DNA of 64,000 bases, taken from contig NZ_QWBU01000008.1 of NCBI RefSeq assembly GCF_003432075.1, positions 124,001 to 188,000 on the forward strand, in the 5' to 3' direction. The stretch comes from Shinella sp. WSJ-2 (lineage in GTDB: Bacteria > Pseudomonadota > Alphaproteobacteria > Rhizobiales > Rhizobiaceae). Of the stretch, positions 1 through 10,700 are shown piece by piece. A program made the translations under genes and the position numbers. The notes below the pieces were generated by a model, which saw nothing but the letters and a program-made list of their open reading frames with translations, did not search any database and was not told where the DNA came from. How positions within the stretch are numbered: position 1 is the first letter of the stretch; the number at the start of each line of letters is the position of its first letter.

Positions 1-674
1 AGGCATTTGATATAATCGCCCGAACCGCTCGCCCGGCGTTCGATGAGCCGCGCCAGCCGCTGCAATCCGCGCCCCGGCTTGCCGGCATTTCGCTCGATCG
101 GATTGGGCAGCGAGACGGCGAGAAGGGCGGCCTGGCGGCGCGAGAGCTTTGCGGCGGGCACCTTGAAATGATACTGGGCGGCAGCCTCGATGCCATAGAT
201 GCCAGGGCCCCATTCGGCGATGTTGAGATAAATCTCCATCAGCCGGCGCTTGCTCCAGACGAAATCCGCCGCCACCGCCAAAGGCAGTTCCATCGCCTTG
301 CGCAGGAAGGAACGGCCGTTCCACAGGAACAGGTTCTTGGCCGTCTGCATGGGAATGGTGCTCGCCCCGCGCGTCTGCTCGCCGGCAAGCGCCTCGTTGA
401 CAACGGCACGCATCTGGCCCCAGTCGACGCCGGCATGGCGGCAATATTGCCCGTCCTCGGACATCATTACCGACTGCACGAGATTGGGTGAGATATCCTC
501 GAACTCCACCCATTGCCGATCATAGCCGCGCAAAAGCACGAGATCGCGCAGCATCAGCGTGGAGACGGGACGGATGAAATCGATCGCATAGAGCACGATC
601 AGCACATAGGGCAGCGCGACGAATGCCATGAAAGCAAGAGTAATCCGTCGCCAGTTCCGGCGCAGGCGGGTCAT
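1..674 (-). CDS. mtgA: Monofunctional peptidoglycan transglycosylase MtgA (partial, C-terminus beyond window start)
   Basis: Polymerises glycan strands of peptidoglycan from lipid II at the periplasmic face of the inner membrane. The frame reads from an ATG at 674 to the window edge, about 224 codons, so only a short tail should be missing. After a basic start ([10 protein letters not shown]) there is one hydrophobic anchor (about residues 11-27). The GT51 signature follows: [14 protein letters not shown] with the catalytic Glu, then [25 protein letters not shown] and [19 protein letters not shown]. There is no transpeptidase domain. The start at 674 has a strong GGGAGGG site. The frame stays open upstream to an ATG at 782, which would add an acidic 36-residue extension as some rhizobial homologues have, so the start is not certain. 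Confidence 0.88.
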   Translation of the reverse strand, partial: MTRLRRNWRRITLAFMAFVALPYVLIVLYAIDFIRPVSTLMLRDLVLLRGYDRQWVEFEDISPNLVQSVMMSEDGQYCRHAGVDWGQMRAVVNEALAGEQTRGASTIPMQTAKNLFLWNGRSFLRKAMELPLAVAADFVWSKRRLMEIYLNIAEWGPGIYGIEAAAQYHFKVPAAKLSRRQAALLAVSLPNPIERNAGKPGRGLQRLARLIERRASGSGDYIKC

Positions 675-882
675 CCAACCCTCCCTCTCACCGGCCTCTG
701 CCTCCGAATGATCCGTCTCTGCCCGTGTTTCCGGTACGATGTCCAAGTGCCGGCGCCCATCCTTGCGTCGCTGCGTCTTCATACCGTTCCGGCTTGCCAA
801 AAACCAGCACTCCCCCGCGATTCTTTGCCGCCGTCCCGTCCTTCCCGTTGCCTCCGCCCGGCACCCATGCCAAAGAGCGGCC

Positions 883-1800
883 ATGAGCGCACGTCAACAG
901 GAATTCCAGGCCCGCCTGAAGGGCAATGCCGAAGCGGTGGAAGCGCTGCTGGCCGACCTGCTTTCCGGCGAAAGGCAGCCGGACGAGATTGCCCGCCCCG
1001 AGCGCCTGATGGCCGCGATGCGCCATGGCGTGCTGAATGGCGGCAAGCGGCTGCGACCCTTCCTCGTCATCGAATCGGCGGCGCTGTTTCCCGGCGTTGC
1101 GCGTGAAACGGCGCTGCGCATCGGTGCCGCACTCGAATGCATCCATTGCTATTCGCTGGTGCATGACGACCTGCCGGCGATGGACGACGACGACCTGCGC
1201 CGGGGCCAGCCGACCGTGCATATTGCCTTCGACGAGGCCGCCGCGATCCTAGCAGGCGACAGCCTGCTGACGCTCGCCTTCGATGTCGTCGCAGCACCCG
1301 AGACGCAACTGCCGGATGCCACCAAGATCGCGCTCGTTGTGGCGCTGGCGCGCGCCGCCGGCATCGGCGGCATGACCGGTGGCCAGGTGCTCGACCTGGC
1401 AGCGGAAAAAACAGCGCCGGACGAGAACGGCATTGTCACGCTTCAGGCAATGAAGACCGGCGCGCTTCTGCGTTTCGCTTGCGAAGCCGGTGCGATCATC
1501 GCCGGCGCGTCCGGCGACGAGCGGCTGGCGCTGCGCCGCTACGGCGAGACCGTGGGCCTCGCCTTCCAGATCGCCGACGACCTGCTCGATCTCACCGCCG
1601 ACGCCGCGACCATGGGCAAGGCGACGGGCAAGGATGCCGACCGCGGCAAGGCGACGCTGGTGTCGCGCCGCGGCCAGGCCTGGGCGGAAGATCGCCTTCA
1701 GGCGCTTGTGACGGAGGCCGAGGCGCTGCTTGCGCCATTCAGCCATCGGGCCGCAATCCTGATCGAAACCGCCCATTTCATTGCCAATCGCAGGAACTGA
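883..1800 (+). CDS. ispA: Farnesyl/geranylgeranyl diphosphate synthase, IspA family polyprenyl synthetase
   Basis: Condenses isopentenyl diphosphate with allylic diphosphates in the cytoplasm to give C15 or C20 isoprenoid diphosphates. The 305-residue protein has the two Asp-rich motifs of trans-prenyl synthases: the first as DDLPAMD at residues 95-101, the second as DDLLD at 232-236, followed by [18 protein letters not shown] at about 191-193 and GGKRLRPF at about 53-60 are also family positions. The two-residue insertion in the first Asp motif is typical of bacterial FPP synthases. The frame is open further upstream, but ATG 883 fits the family N-terminus and has an AAAGAG site. It is followed after 4 bp by hisC, so the two are probably cotranscribed. 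Chain length (C15 against C20) cannot be settled by eye. Confidence 0.88.
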   Translation: MSARQQEFQARLKGNAEAVEALLADLLSGERQPDEIARPERLMAAMRHGVLNGGKRLRPFLVIESAALFPGVARETALRIGAALECIHCYSLVHDDLPAMDDDDLRRGQPTVHIAFDEAAAILAGDSLLTLAFDVVAAPETQLPDATKIALVVALARAAGIGGMTGGQVLDLAAEKTAPDENGIVTLQAMKTGALLRFACEAGAIIAGASGDERLALRRYGETVGLAFQIADDLLDLTADAATMGKATGKDADRGKATLVSRRGQAWAEDRLQALVTEAEALLAPFSHRAAILIETAHFIANRRN

Positions 1801-1804
1801 CGTC

Positions 1805-2860
1805 ATGAGCAAATTCTGGTCGCCGATCGTCGCCACGCTCAAGCCCTATGTCGCAGGTGAACAGCCGCGCATTCAAAACCTCACCAAGCTCAACACCAAC
1901 GAAAACCCCTATGGCCCCTCGCCCAAGGCGATCGCCGCCATGCAGGCCGCCGTCGCCGACAGCCTGAAGCTCTATCCGGACCCCTCGGCGCTGGCGCTGT
2001 GCCAGTCGATTGCCCGCTTCTACGGCGTCGATGCAGACGAAGTCTTCGTCGGCAACGGTTCGGACGAGGTGCTGGCGCACGCCTTCGTCGCACTTCTCAA
2101 GCACGACAAGCCGCTCGCCTATCCCGATATCACCTACAGCTTCTACCCGACCTATTGCCGGCTCTTCGGCATCGAATCGGTCGAGATCCCGCTCAAGGAC
2201 GATTTCACCATCGATCTCGCGGACTATGAGCGCCCCTGCGGCGCCATCATCATCCCGAACCCGAACGCGCCGACCGGCATCGGCCTGCCGCTGTCCGCCA
2301 TCGAGAAGCTGGTCGCCGAGCACCCGGACCAGCCCGTCGTCGTCGACGAGGCCTATATCGACTTCGGCGGCGAGAGCGCGATCCCGCTGACCAGAAAATA
2401 CGACAACCTGCTCGTCGTGCATACTCTGTCGAAATCCCGCTCGCTGGCCGGCCTGCGCGTCGGCTACGCCATCGGCCAGCGCCCGCTGATCGATGCGCTG
2501 GAGCGCGTCAAGGACAGCTTCAACTCCTATCCGCTCGACCGCGTCGCCCAGGCGGGTGCCGCCGCTGCCGTGGACGACCGCGAATGGTTCGACGAAACGC
2601 GCGGCAAGGTCATCGAGACCCGCGATCGCGTTACCGGCGCCTTGCGTCAGCGCGGCTTCGAGGTACTGCCCTCGCAAGCCAATTTCGTTTTCGCCCGCCA
2701 CCCGGCCCATAGCGGTGAGGCGCTCGCCAAGGGTCTGCGAGACCGTGCCGTGTTGGTGCGCCATTTCGCCAAGCCCCGCATCTCGGATTTTTTGCGCATC
2801 ACCATCGGTACGCCGGAGGAATGCGACCGACTGATCGCGGCGATCGAAGAGATCGTCTGA
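1805..2860 (+). CDS. hisC: Histidinol-phosphate aminotransferase
   Basis: PLP enzyme that transaminates imidazole acetol-phosphate with glutamate to histidinol phosphate in histidine biosynthesis. The 351-residue product has the class II aminotransferase layout: [12 protein letters not shown] near the N-terminus (residues 29-40), GNGSDEVL at 83-90, PNPNAPTG at 151-158, DEAYIDF at 181-187, and the Schiff-base Lys210 in [20 protein letters not shown] 1805 follows AGGAA at 1791-1795 and lies 4 bp after the prenyl synthase gene. No other his genes are nearby. Rhizobia often carry several HisC-like enzymes, so aromatic aminotransferase activity is also possible. Confidence 0.88.
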   Translation: MSKFWSPIVATLKPYVAGEQPRIQNLTKLNTNENPYGPSPKAIAAMQAAVADSLKLYPDPSALALCQSIARFYGVDADEVFVGNGSDEVLAHAFVALLKHDKPLAYPDITYSFYPTYCRLFGIESVEIPLKDDFTIDLADYERPCGAIIIPNPNAPTGIGLPLSAIEKLVAEHPDQPVVVDEAYIDFGGESAIPLTRKYDNLLVVHTLSKSRSLAGLRVGYAIGQRPLIDALERVKDSFNSYPLDRVAQAGAAAAVDDREWFDETRGKVIETRDRVTGALRQRGFEVLPSQANFVFARHPAHSGEALAKGLRDRAVLVRHFAKPRISDFLRITIGTPEECDRLIAAIEEIV

Positions 2861-2927
2861 GGTTTTCGGATAGCGTCTTCTCATTCGGCCTGGAAAGGCC
2901 GGATGACAGAGACAAGTGGTGCAATTC

Positions 2928-2944
2928 TCCGGCTTGGAGCCGGA
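2928..2944 (+). terminator. Small hairpin after hisC, possible terminator
   Basis: Arms TCCGGCT and AGCCGGA with a 3-base loop, followed by AAA and not by a T-run. A second imperfect inverted repeat lies at 2882-2906 (CATTCGGCC / GGCCGGATG, one mismatch). Either could end the ispA-hisC transcript, but neither is a textbook terminator. Confidence 0.3.
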
Positions 2945-2986
2945 AAACCGATCGATTATCGTTCGCCGACATAGCAGCGGTGAACC

Positions 2987-3631
2987 ATGACTGAACTCAC
3001 GCCCTACCTGCCGCAACTCGCCGTCGCCTGGACGGCCTATTTCATTGCGACGGCCTCGCCGGGGCCGGCGATCATCGCCATCATCGCGACCTCGATCAGC
3101 CAGGGACGACGCGCCGGTCTTGCGCTCGCCTCCGGCGTGCTGACCGGCTCCTATATCTGGGCGATCCTGACGGCCTCAGGCCTGTCCGCGCTCATCCGCA
3201 CCTATGGCGAAGCGCTGATCGTCCTGAAGATCGTCGGCGGCTGCTACCTGCTGTGGCTCGCCTGGAATGCCTATCGAGCGGCCCGCAGGAGCGAGGAAAC
3301 CTACCGCGCCCAAATGGCGGCGATGCCGGCACTGTCGCCGCGCCGGCAATATCTCAAGGGTCTCGGCATTCACATCACCAATCCCAAGGCGATCTTCAAC
3401 TGGATCATGCTGACATCGCTCGGCATGCCGCCGGGCGCACCCGGCGGCGTCATGGCGGCCTTCATCGCCGGCTGCATGGTTCTGGGGGTCTGCGTCTTCC
3501 TCGGCTTCGCGCTGGTCTTCTCGCTTGGCCCGGTGCACCGCGCCTATCTGAAGTCGCGCCGCGTCATAGAAGGCGTCATGGCCGCCTTCTTCGCCTTTGC
3601 GGGTTTCAAGCTGCTGACGACGCGGCTCTAA
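2987..3631 (+). CDS. LysE/RhtB family amino-acid exporter
   Basis: Inner-membrane translocator of 214 residues, predicted to export amino acids or related metabolites. The sequence has the LysE-superfamily start: an N-terminal hydrophobic helix, then TASPGPAIIAIIATSISQGRRAGLALASG around residues 22-50, the conserved SPGP turn and QG-R-AG loop. About six hydrophobic segments follow, with a polar loop (YRAARRSEETYRAQ) in the middle. It starts 126 bp after hisC on the same strand and ends exactly where ispG ends on the other strand, so the two genes meet tail to tail with no spacer. The substrate cannot be told from sequence. Confidence 0.83.
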   Translation: MTELTPYLPQLAVAWTAYFIATASPGPAIIAIIATSISQGRRAGLALASGVLTGSYIWAILTASGLSALIRTYGEALIVLKIVGGCYLLWLAWNAYRAARRSEETYRAQMAAMPALSPRRQYLKGLGIHITNPKAIFNWIMLTSLGMPPGAPGGVMAAFIAGCMVLGVCVFLGFALVFSLGPVHRAYLKSRRVIEGVMAAFFAFAGFKLLTTRL

Positions 3632-4885
3632 TTATTCAGCCGCCGCCTGGCCCTGCCCGTAGCGCTTCTCGATATAGTCGTTGACCAGCGTTTCGAATTC
3701 GCCGGCAATGTTGGTGCCGCGCAGCGTCATCGCCTTCTTGCCGTCGACGTAGACGGGGGCGATGGGGAGTTCGCCGGTGCCGGGCAGCGAGATGCCGATA
3801 TCGGCATGTTTGCTCTCGCCCGGTCCGTTGACGATGCAGCCCATGACGGCGACCTTGAGGCCTTCGACGCCAGGATATTTTTCCCGCCAGACCGGCATAT
3901 TCTTTCGGATGTCGTCCTGGATTTTCTGCGCCAGTTCCTGGAAGACAGTCGAGGTCGTGCGTCCACAACCCGGACAGGCCGCGACAACGGGAATGAACTG
4001 CCGGAAGCCCATGACCTGCAGCAGCTCCTGCGCCACCTGCACCTCACGGGTGCGGTCGCCGCCGGGCTCCGGCGTCAGCGAGATGCGGATCGTATCGCCG
4101 ATGCCCTGCTGCATGAGAATGCCGAGCGAGGCGGAGGAGGCGACGACGCCCTTGGTACCCATGCCGGCCTCGGTGAGGCCGAGATGCAGCGCATGGTCGG
4201 AGCGGGAGGACAGCATTGCATAGACGGCGATGAGGTCCTGAACGTTGGAGACCTTGGCCGAGAGGATGATGCGGCTGCGCGGCAGGCCGATTTCTTCCGC
4301 CAGTTCCGCCGAGAGCAGCGCCGACTGGCAGATCGCCTCGCGCATGACCTGCTGGGCCGTCAGCGGAAAACCCTTGTTCTGGTTTTCGTCCATCAGCCGG
4401 GTCAAGAGCTCCTGATCGAGCGAACCCCAGTTGACGCCGATGCGCACCGGCTTGTCGTAGCGGATCGCCGTCTCGACGATGGCTGAGAACTGCTTGTCCT
4501 TCTTGTCCTTGAAGCCGACATTGCCCGGATTGATGCGGTACTTCGCCAGCGCCTCGGCGCAGGCCGGGTGGTCGGCAAGCAGCTTGTGGCCGATATAGTG
4601 GAAATCGCCGACCAGCGGCACGTCGAGACCGAGGCGCTCCAGCCGCTCGCGGATCTTCGGCACGGCCGCGGCACTTTCGTCGCGATCGACCGTAATGCGT
4701 ACGATCTCGGAGCCGGCGCGATGCAGGGCGGCGACTTGCGCCACCGTGCCGTCAATATCGGCCGTATCCGTATTGGTCATCGACTGGACGACGACGGGCG
4801 CACCGCCGCCGACAAGCACGCCGCCGACATCGACACCGACGGACTGACGCCGCGGCTTCGGTTCAAAGTCGAAGGAAAAGGACAT
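3632..4885 (-). CDS. ispG: 4-hydroxy-3-methylbut-2-en-1-yl diphosphate synthase (IspG/GcpE)
   Basis: Reduces the cyclodiphosphate MEcPP to HMBPP in the penultimate step of the MEP isoprenoid pathway, using a 4Fe-4S cluster and flavodoxin or ferredoxin. The 417-residue product starts [34 protein letters not shown]-like (split here as motif description only). The cluster ligands are visible as Cys304 and Cys307 in ACPGCGR and Cys350 with Glu357 in [14 protein letters not shown]-barrel half carries INPGNVG. Length is typical of the alphaproteobacterial type. The gene stands alone, converging on the LysE gene. With the IspA-type synthase in the same window it belongs to isoprenoid supply, but not to one operon with it. 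Confidence 0.95.
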   Translation of the reverse strand: MSFSFDFEPKPRRQSVGVDVGGVLVGGGAPVVVQSMTNTDTADIDGTVAQVAALHRAGSEIVRITVDRDESAAAVPKIRERLERLGLDVPLVGDFHYIGHKLLADHPACAEALAKYRINPGNVGFKDKKDKQFSAIVETAIRYDKPVRIGVNWGSLDQELLTRLMDENQNKGFPLTAQQVMREAICQSALLSAELAEEIGLPRSRIILSAKVSNVQDLIAVYAMLSSRSDHALHLGLTEAGMGTKGVVASSASLGILMQQGIGDTIRISLTPEPGGDRTREVQVAQELLQVMGFRQFIPVVAACPGCGRTTSTVFQELAQKIQDDIRKNMPVWREKYPGVEGLKVAVMGCIVNGPGESKHADIGISLPGTGELPIAPVYVDGKKAMTLRGTNIAGEFETLVNDYIEKRYGQGQAAAE

Positions 4886-4985
4886 TTTGGAGCCTCTTGC
4901 TCGAAAAGCGGCCAGCGCCCGGAAGCGCGCGGCCTTTGCCCTCAGGTGGATCAGGAAGCCCGGCTTGTCAACTGCAAGGGCAGGT

Positions 4986-5012
4986 GCGCGCGACGATTTG
5001 ATCGCCGCGCGC
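4986..5012 (-). terminator. GC-rich hairpin after the MFS gene
   Basis: Seven plus four paired bases around one A/C mismatch (arms GCGCGCG-A-CGAT and ATCG-C-CGCGCGC) directly downstream of the minus-strand MFS gene. No clear U-tract, so a terminator role is inferred from position. Confidence 0.35.
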
Positions 5013-5020
5013 GGTTCGTC

Positions 5021-6211
5021 TCAGTGGTGCTCGCGCACATCCGCATGGATCGCGTGGCGCGACAGGAGGAGCACGACGATGAAGAGCACCGGCAAGAGTG
5101 TGAAGATGATGGCAAAGCCGGTGTGTTCGGCGATGAAGCCGATGACCGAAGGCGCGAAAAGCGAGCCGGAATAGCCCATGACGGTCGCGACTGACAGCGC
5201 GACACCCTGCGCGAAGCCCGGCAGGTTGCCGGCTGCGGAAAAGGCGATCGGCACCATGTTGGAAATGCCGATGCCGCAGAGCGCGAAACCGACCATCGCC
5301 ACATAGGCATTCGGTGCCTGGCCGGCGATGACCATGCCGATGATCGCCATGACCGTGCAGAACCGCAACGTCTTCACCGCGCCAAAACGGTCGCGCACAT
5401 GGTCGCCGGCAAAGCGCATGACGGCCATGGTGAGCGAGAAGGCGCCGAAGGCGAAGCCCGAGAGCGCCAGCGACGCACCGAGTTCGTCACGCATATAGAG
5501 CGCGCCCCAATCGAGGATCGCGCCTTCTGGCACCATGGAGAACAGTGCCATAATGCCGATCAGCCAGGGCAGCAGCGTCATTGGCAGGCGCACCTTCTGG
5601 CGCTCCTCGCTCGGATGCGGCGCATCGTGCAGCACGAAGGGCCAGATGACGACGAGCGCGACGATGCCGAGCCCCGTCAGGAGCAGCGCATGGCCCATCA
5701 CACCCATCGTCTCGATGAGGAAACCGCCGGTGGAGGCGCCGATAAAGGCGCCGAGGCTCCAGAAGGCGTGGCAGGATGACATGATCGCCCGGCGCATCGA
5801 TTTTTCCACCTCGACGGCATTACCGTTCATCGAGACGTCCATCGCGCCCATCAGGCCGCCGAAGAAGAAGATCGCGACGGCACCGACCGGAATGGTCGGT
5901 GCAATCGAGAGCAGCAGCATGGTGGTGAGGAACAGGATCGTCGCGCCCTTCACCGTGCGCGTCGTACCGAAATGCGCAATCAGGATGCCGGCAATCGGCA
6001 TCAGCACCAGCGAGCCGATGCCGAAGCACATGATCATCAGGCCAAGACCCGATTCGGAGAGATCGAGACGGCTGGCGAATTCCGGAATTTTCGGCGCCCA
6101 GGCGCCGGCGAAAGTGCCGTTCAGCAAGAACAGGCCTGAGACGGCGAGCCGCGTCGAGGGGAAATAGGTCTTTGCGAAGGATTTGCCGGAAACGGCATTT
6201 TCGGGCGTCAT
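5021..6211 (-). CDS. MFS transporter, sugar-type (YbjJ/FucP-like)
   Basis: Twelve-helix major facilitator of 396 residues in the inner membrane. Visible family features are GTFAGAWAPKIPEFASRLDLS in the first loop, FGTTRTVKGA after helix 2, a Ser/Asn-rich helix 5 segment MDVSMNGNAVEVEKSMRRAIMSSCHAFWSLG, and a cytoplasmic middle loop HDAPHPSEERQK. It starts 26 bp downstream of the DeoR regulator on the same strand, so the two almost certainly form an operon. DeoR partners usually respond to sugar phosphates, which favours a carbohydrate or sugar-acid substrate. Efflux is not excluded. Confidence 0.8.
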   Translation of the reverse strand: MTPENAVSGKSFAKTYFPSTRLAVSGLFLLNGTFAGAWAPKIPEFASRLDLSESGLGLMIMCFGIGSLVLMPIAGILIAHFGTTRTVKGATILFLTTMLLLSIAPTIPVGAVAIFFFGGLMGAMDVSMNGNAVEVEKSMRRAIMSSCHAFWSLGAFIGASTGGFLIETMGVMGHALLLTGLGIVALVVIWPFVLHDAPHPSEERQKVRLPMTLLPWLIGIMALFSMVPEGAILDWGALYMRDELGASLALSGFAFGAFSLTMAVMRFAGDHVRDRFGAVKTLRFCTVMAIIGMVIAGQAPNAYVAMVGFALCGIGISNMVPIAFSAAGNLPGFAQGVALSVATVMGYSGSLFAPSVIGFIAEHTGFAIIFTLLPVLFIVVLLLSRHAIHADVREHH

Positions 6212-6237
6212 CTTGGGAGTTCCATTGCTTGGGAGGG

Positions 6238-7008
6238 CTAGCTGGCCCGGATGGTTTCGATGCCTGCGCCTGCAAGCGCTGCAGCTTCCGCATCGTCCGC
6301 GTCCGCCTCAATGACGGCGCGCGTGACGCGGGAAAGCGGCACGACCGAATAGGGGGCCGCGGTGGAAAGCTTGTCGTTGGTGACGGCGATGAGCACGGAC
6401 CTCGAGCGCGAGGCGAGGAAGCGCTTGAACTCGGCATCCTCGAAGGAATAAGCGGTGACGCCGGCCTCCGCATCAATGCCGCAGACACCAAGCACCAGGA
6501 TATCGGGGCGGAAGGCCTCCGCATCCCGCAGTGCCTTGGCGCCGACCGCACCGCCGACAGCCGGATCGATCACCCCGCCAAGCTGGATCGTCCGTATATC
6601 CCGCTCGAGCACGGCCGCCGCGATGGTCGGCGCATTGGTCACCACCGTCAGGTCGACGCCGACAGGCAGCGCACGGGCCAGAGCGAGATTGGTGCTGCCG
6701 GCATCGAGAAACACATTGGAGCCGGATGGGATGAGCGCCGCCGCGGTCCGCGCCAGCGCCGCCTTGCGCTCGCCGCCGATCGCGATTCGTTCGGTCATCG
6801 AGACCTGCGCCTGGGAGATGCGCAGGGCACCGCCGTAGACCCGGCGGCAGAGGCCGGCCGAGGCCATCTCGCGCAGATCCCGCCGGATCGTGTCTTCCGA
6901 CACGCCCAGTTCCTGCGCCAGTTCCGCCGCGATCACCCGCCCCGAAAGGTCGAGCCGCGTGCGGATGAGCGCCTGCCGCTCGCCAAGAAGAAGATCCTGT
7001 ATCGACAC
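6238..7008 (-). CDS. DeoR family transcriptional regulator
   Basis: Repressor-type regulator of 256 residues. The N-terminal winged helix-turn-helix is clear: ERQALIRTRLDLSGRVIAAELAQELGVSEDTIRRDLREM, followed by GLCRRVYGGA, the usual DeoR junction. The C-terminal DeoRC sensor half has FLDAGSTNLALA and VVTNAPTIA for sugar-phosphate binding. The start codon is GTG at 7008; an in-frame stop lies just upstream, so no longer start is possible. It is first in an operon with the MFS gene and is probably autoregulated through the palindromic elements at 7019-7086. No metabolic enzyme accompanies it, so the effector is unknown. Confidence 0.85.
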   Translation of the reverse strand: MSIQDLLLGERQALIRTRLDLSGRVIAAELAQELGVSEDTIRRDLREMASAGLCRRVYGGALRISQAQVSMTERIAIGGERKAALARTAAALIPSGSNVFLDAGSTNLALARALPVGVDLTVVTNAPTIAAAVLERDIRTIQLGGVIDPAVGGAVGAKALRDAEAFRPDILVLGVCGIDAEAGVTAYSFEDAEFKRFLASRSRSVLIAVTNDKLSTAAPYSVVPLSRVTRAVIEADADDAEAAALAGAGIETIRAS

Positions 7009-7018
7009 CGCATCACCA

Positions 7019-7086
7019 AATCATGCATGATTGCGCTATAATGCGCACAATCAGGCATGAACGTCAATAAATGCGGACAATCACGT
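7019..7086. promoter_or_regulatory. Probable DeoR operator region
   Basis: A perfect 14-bp palindrome AATCATGCATGATT (7019-7032) lies just upstream of the deoR-type start. It is followed by the inverted repeat TGCGC-TATAAT-GCGCA (7032-7047) and two near-identical direct repeats TGCGCACAATCA and TGCGGACAATCA about 32 bp apart. The clustering of related half-sites fits cooperative repressor binding; the link to this regulator is inferred. Confidence 0.5.
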
Positions 7087-7094
7087 TTGTTTGC

Positions 7095-7646
7095 TTATGG
7101 CATCGTGCCGGGATAATCCGTTGCCGATGGCTCGCTTTCGGCGCCTTCGCCGAGCGCGCGCTGCATAAAGACCGTATCCAGCCATCGCCCGTGCTTGAAG
7201 CCTGTGGCAGTCATGCGGCCGGAATGCTCGAAGCCGGCGGCACTGTGTACGGCGATCGAGGCCGGATGCGCGCCGCCGATGACGGCCACCATCTGGCGAA
7301 AACCAAGGTCGGTCGCGCGGCGGATCAATTCGCCGAGCAGCGCCTTGCCGACGCCCTTGCCGCGCGCTTCCGGCGCCAGATAGACCGAATCCTCGACGAG
7401 CCAGCGATAGGCCGGCCGCGTGCGAAAGGCCGAAGCATAGGCATAGCCGAGGATGAGGCCGGTCTGCTCAACGGCGACGATATAGGGATAGCCCTTGCCG
7501 GTAATCGCGGTGAAGCGCGCCTCCATCTCGTCGAGCGAGGGCGGATCAATCTCGTAGCTCGCAACCCCGTTCAGCACGGATTCGCGATAGATCTCGGTAA
7601 AGGCGGCGATGTCGCCGAGGTCGGCGGTGCGAATGACGAAGCTCAT
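7095..7646 (-). CDS. GNAT family N-acetyltransferase, phosphinothricin/methionine-sulfone acetyltransferase-like
   Basis: Acetyl-CoA dependent N-acetyltransferase of 183 residues. It begins MSFVIRTADLGDIAAFTEIYRESVLNGVASYE and carries the GNAT core WLVEDSVYLAPEARGKGVGKALLGELI, with the RGKGVG acetyl-CoA loop, then NxxSIAVHSAAGF-like HPASIAVHSAAGFEHSGRM. This pattern is shared by the Pat/MddA group, which acetylates methionine sulfone, methionine sulfoximine and phosphinothricin. ATG 7646 is preferred because the motif begins there; an in-frame ATG at 7658 would add four residues, and neither has a strong ribosome site. It lies alone between the DeoR promoter region and the pyc terminator. Confidence 0.8.
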   Translation of the reverse strand: MSFVIRTADLGDIAAFTEIYRESVLNGVASYEIDPPSLDEMEARFTAITGKGYPYIVAVEQTGLILGYAYASAFRTRPAYRWLVEDSVYLAPEARGKGVGKALLGELIRRATDLGFRQMVAVIGGAHPASIAVHSAAGFEHSGRMTATGFKHGRWLDTVFMQRALGEGAESEPSATDYPGTMP

Positions 7647-7711
7647 GGAAGCCAACATTTGTTGAACAATTTCGCCGCGTTTTGCGTCCGCCCCCGCCGG
7701 AAAGCAAGACG

Positions 7712-7741
7712 AAAAAGGGGATGGGGTTAATCCCCATCCCC
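7712..7741 (-). terminator. Rho-independent terminator of pyc
   Basis: Perfect 10-bp stem (GGGGATGGGG 7717-7726, CCCCATCCCC 7732-7741) with a 5-base loop. On the minus strand it is followed by five T residues (7712-7716). It lies 30 bp after the pyc stop codon. Confidence 0.88.
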
Positions 7742-7770
7742 TGCAATTAGGCTTCCAGGTCGTGAGCCGG

Positions 7771-10700
7771 TCAGGCGCCGTAGACGATCAGCAGGTCCTT
7801 GGCGTCGATCTGGTCGCCGGCGCGGACCAACACTTCCGATATCGTGCCGTCCTTCTCCGCATGCAGCGCCGTCTCCATCTTCATCGCCTCGATGGAGAGC
7901 AGGACGTCGCCGGCCTTGACAGACTGGCCGGCAGACACCGAAACCGTCGAGATGACGCCCGGCATCGGCGCACCGAGATGGGCGGCATTGCCGTTGTCGG
8001 CCTTGCGGCGGACGGCGGAGGTAGCAGCGCGGTTGCGATCCGGCACCTTGATCAGGCGCGGCTGGCCGTTCAGCTCGAAGAACACCTTCACCATGCCCTG
8101 CGCATCCGGCTCGCTCGTCGCCTGGTGCAGGATGACGAGGGAAACGCCCTTTTCCAGCTCCGGCTGGAGCTCCTCGCCGGGCGCAAGCCCGTAGAAATAG
8201 GCGGGCGTTGGCAGGACGCTGACGGGACCGTAGGTATCGACAGCCAGCGCATAGTCGGTGAAGACCTTCGGGTACATCAGGTAGGAGGCGAACTCGAAGT
8301 CGTCGACCGGACGCTCCAGCTTGTCCTCGATAGCCTTGCGCTCGGCCGCGAGATCAGCCGGCGGCAGAAGCGAGCCGGGAACGGCGGTGTAGGCTTCCTC
8401 GCCTTTCAGCACCTTCTTCTGGAGCGCAGCCGGCCAGCCGCCCGGAGGCTGACCGAGGTCGCCCTTCAGCATGGAGACGACCGAATCCGGGAAGGCGATG
8501 TCGCGCGCCGGGTTCTCGACATCGGCAACGGTGAGGTCCTGGCTGACCATCATCAGCGCCATATCGCCGACCACCTTGGAGGACGGCGTCACCTTGACGA
8601 TATCGCCGAACATCTGGTTGGCATCGGCATAAGCCTGGGCGACCTTGTGCCACTTGGTCTCCAGACCGAGCGAACGGGCCTGTTCCTTGAGATTGGTGAA
8701 CTGGCCGCCCGGCATTTCATGCAGGTAGACCTCCGAGGCCGGCCCCTTGAGATCGCTTTCAAAGGCGGCATACTGGAAGCGCACGGCCTCCCAGTAGAAG
8801 GAGATGCGGCGAATCCATTCCGGATCGAGGCCCGGATCGCGCTCGGAGCCGCGCAGCGCCTCGACGATCGAGCCGAGGCAGGGCTGCGACGTGTTGCCTG
8901 ACAGCGCGTCCATCGCCGCATCCACGACATCGACACCGGCATCGACGGCGGCAAGCACGGTCGCGGCTGCGATACCCGAAGTGTCATGCGTGTGGAAGTG
9001 GATCGGCAGGTCGGTCGCCTCGCGCAGCGCCTTGAACAGCACACGGGCGGCGGCGGGCTTCAGGAGGCCCGCCATGTCCTTCAGCGCGATCATATGCGCG
9101 CCGGCCTTTTCCAGTTCGCCGGCAAGGTTGGTGTAGTATTTCAGGTCGTATTTCGGGCGAGCCGCGTTCAGGAGATCGCCGGTATAGCAGATCGTCGCCT
9201 CGCAGATGCGGCCCTCTTCCGCCACAGCGTCCATCGAGACCCGCATGTTGTCGACCCAGTTCAGGCAGTCGAAGACACGGAAGACGTCGATGCCGCCCTT
9301 GGCCGCCTGACGTACGAAGTACTTCACGACATTGTCGGGATAGTTCTTGTAGCCAACGCCATTGGCGCCGCGCAGCAGCATCTGGAGCAGCAAGTTCGGC
9401 GCATCTTCGCGGATGCGGGCGAGACGCTCCCACGGGTCTTCCGTCAGAAAGCGCATGGAGACGTCGAAGGTCGCGCCGCCCCAGCATTCCAGCGAGAAGA
9501 GTTGCGGGAGCGCGCGGGCATAGGTGCCGGCGACGCGGGCGATGTCATGCGTGCGCATGCGTGTCGCCAAAAGCGACTGGTGCGCATCGCGCATCGTCGT
9601 GTCAGTCAGCAGGACCTGCTTTTGCCCGCGCAGCCACTCAGCGAATTTCTTCGGGCCGAGTTCATCGAGCTTCTGCTTGGTGCCATCAGGGATATCGCCA
9701 TTGATATAGGGCACGACGGGCTTGGCGGCATCCGACGGCGGCTTCGGACGGCCCTTGGCCTCCGGATGACCGTTGACGGTAACATCGGCGATGTAAGTGA
9801 GCAGCTTCGTCGCACGGTCCTGCCGCTTCACCTGCTGGAAGAGTTCCGGCGTCGTGTCGATGAAGCGGGTCGTGTAGGTGTTGTCGCGGAAGGCCTCATG
9901 GCCGATGATCGCCTCAAGGAAGGTGAGGTTGGTCGCCACACCACGGATACGGAATTCGCGCAGCGCGCGGTCCATGCGGGTGATGGCTTCCGCCGCCGTG
10001 CTGCCCGAGGCCGTGACCTTGACGAGCAGCGGATCGTAATAGCGGGTGATATAGGCGCCGGTATAGGCCGTGCCTCCGTCGAGACGGATACCGAAGCCGG
10101 CGGCCGAACGGTAGCCGGTGATGCGGCCATAGTCTGGGATGAAGTTCTGCTCCGGATCCTCGGTGGTGATGCGGCACTGCAGCGCGTGGCCGTTGAGGCG
10201 GATGTTTTCCTGTGCCGGAACGCCCGATTCCGGGGTGCCGATCGCCTCACCATCGAGGATGTGGATCTGCGCCTTGACGATATCGATGCCTGTCACGACC
10301 TCCGTGACGGTATGCTCGACCTGGATGCGCGGGTTCACCTCGATGAAGTAGAATTTGCCGCTCTCGACATCCATCAGATACTCGACCGTGCCGGCACCGA
10401 TGTAGTTCGTCGCCTGGCCGATCTTCAGCGAATAGTTGGCGAGTTCCTGGCGCTGCGCTTCCGTCAGATAGGGGGCCGGCGCGCGCTCGACGACCTTCTG
10501 GTTGCGGCGCTGGATGGAGCAGTCACGCTCGAAAAGATGTACGACATTGCCATGGGTATCGCCGAGAATCTGGCTTTCGACGTGGCGGGCGCGCTCGACG
10601 AGCTTTTCCAGATAGACCTCGTCCTTGCCGAAGGCGGCCTTGGCCTCGCGCTTGGCTTCCGTCACCTCGCGGATCAGTTCCTTCGGGTCGCGAATGGCGC

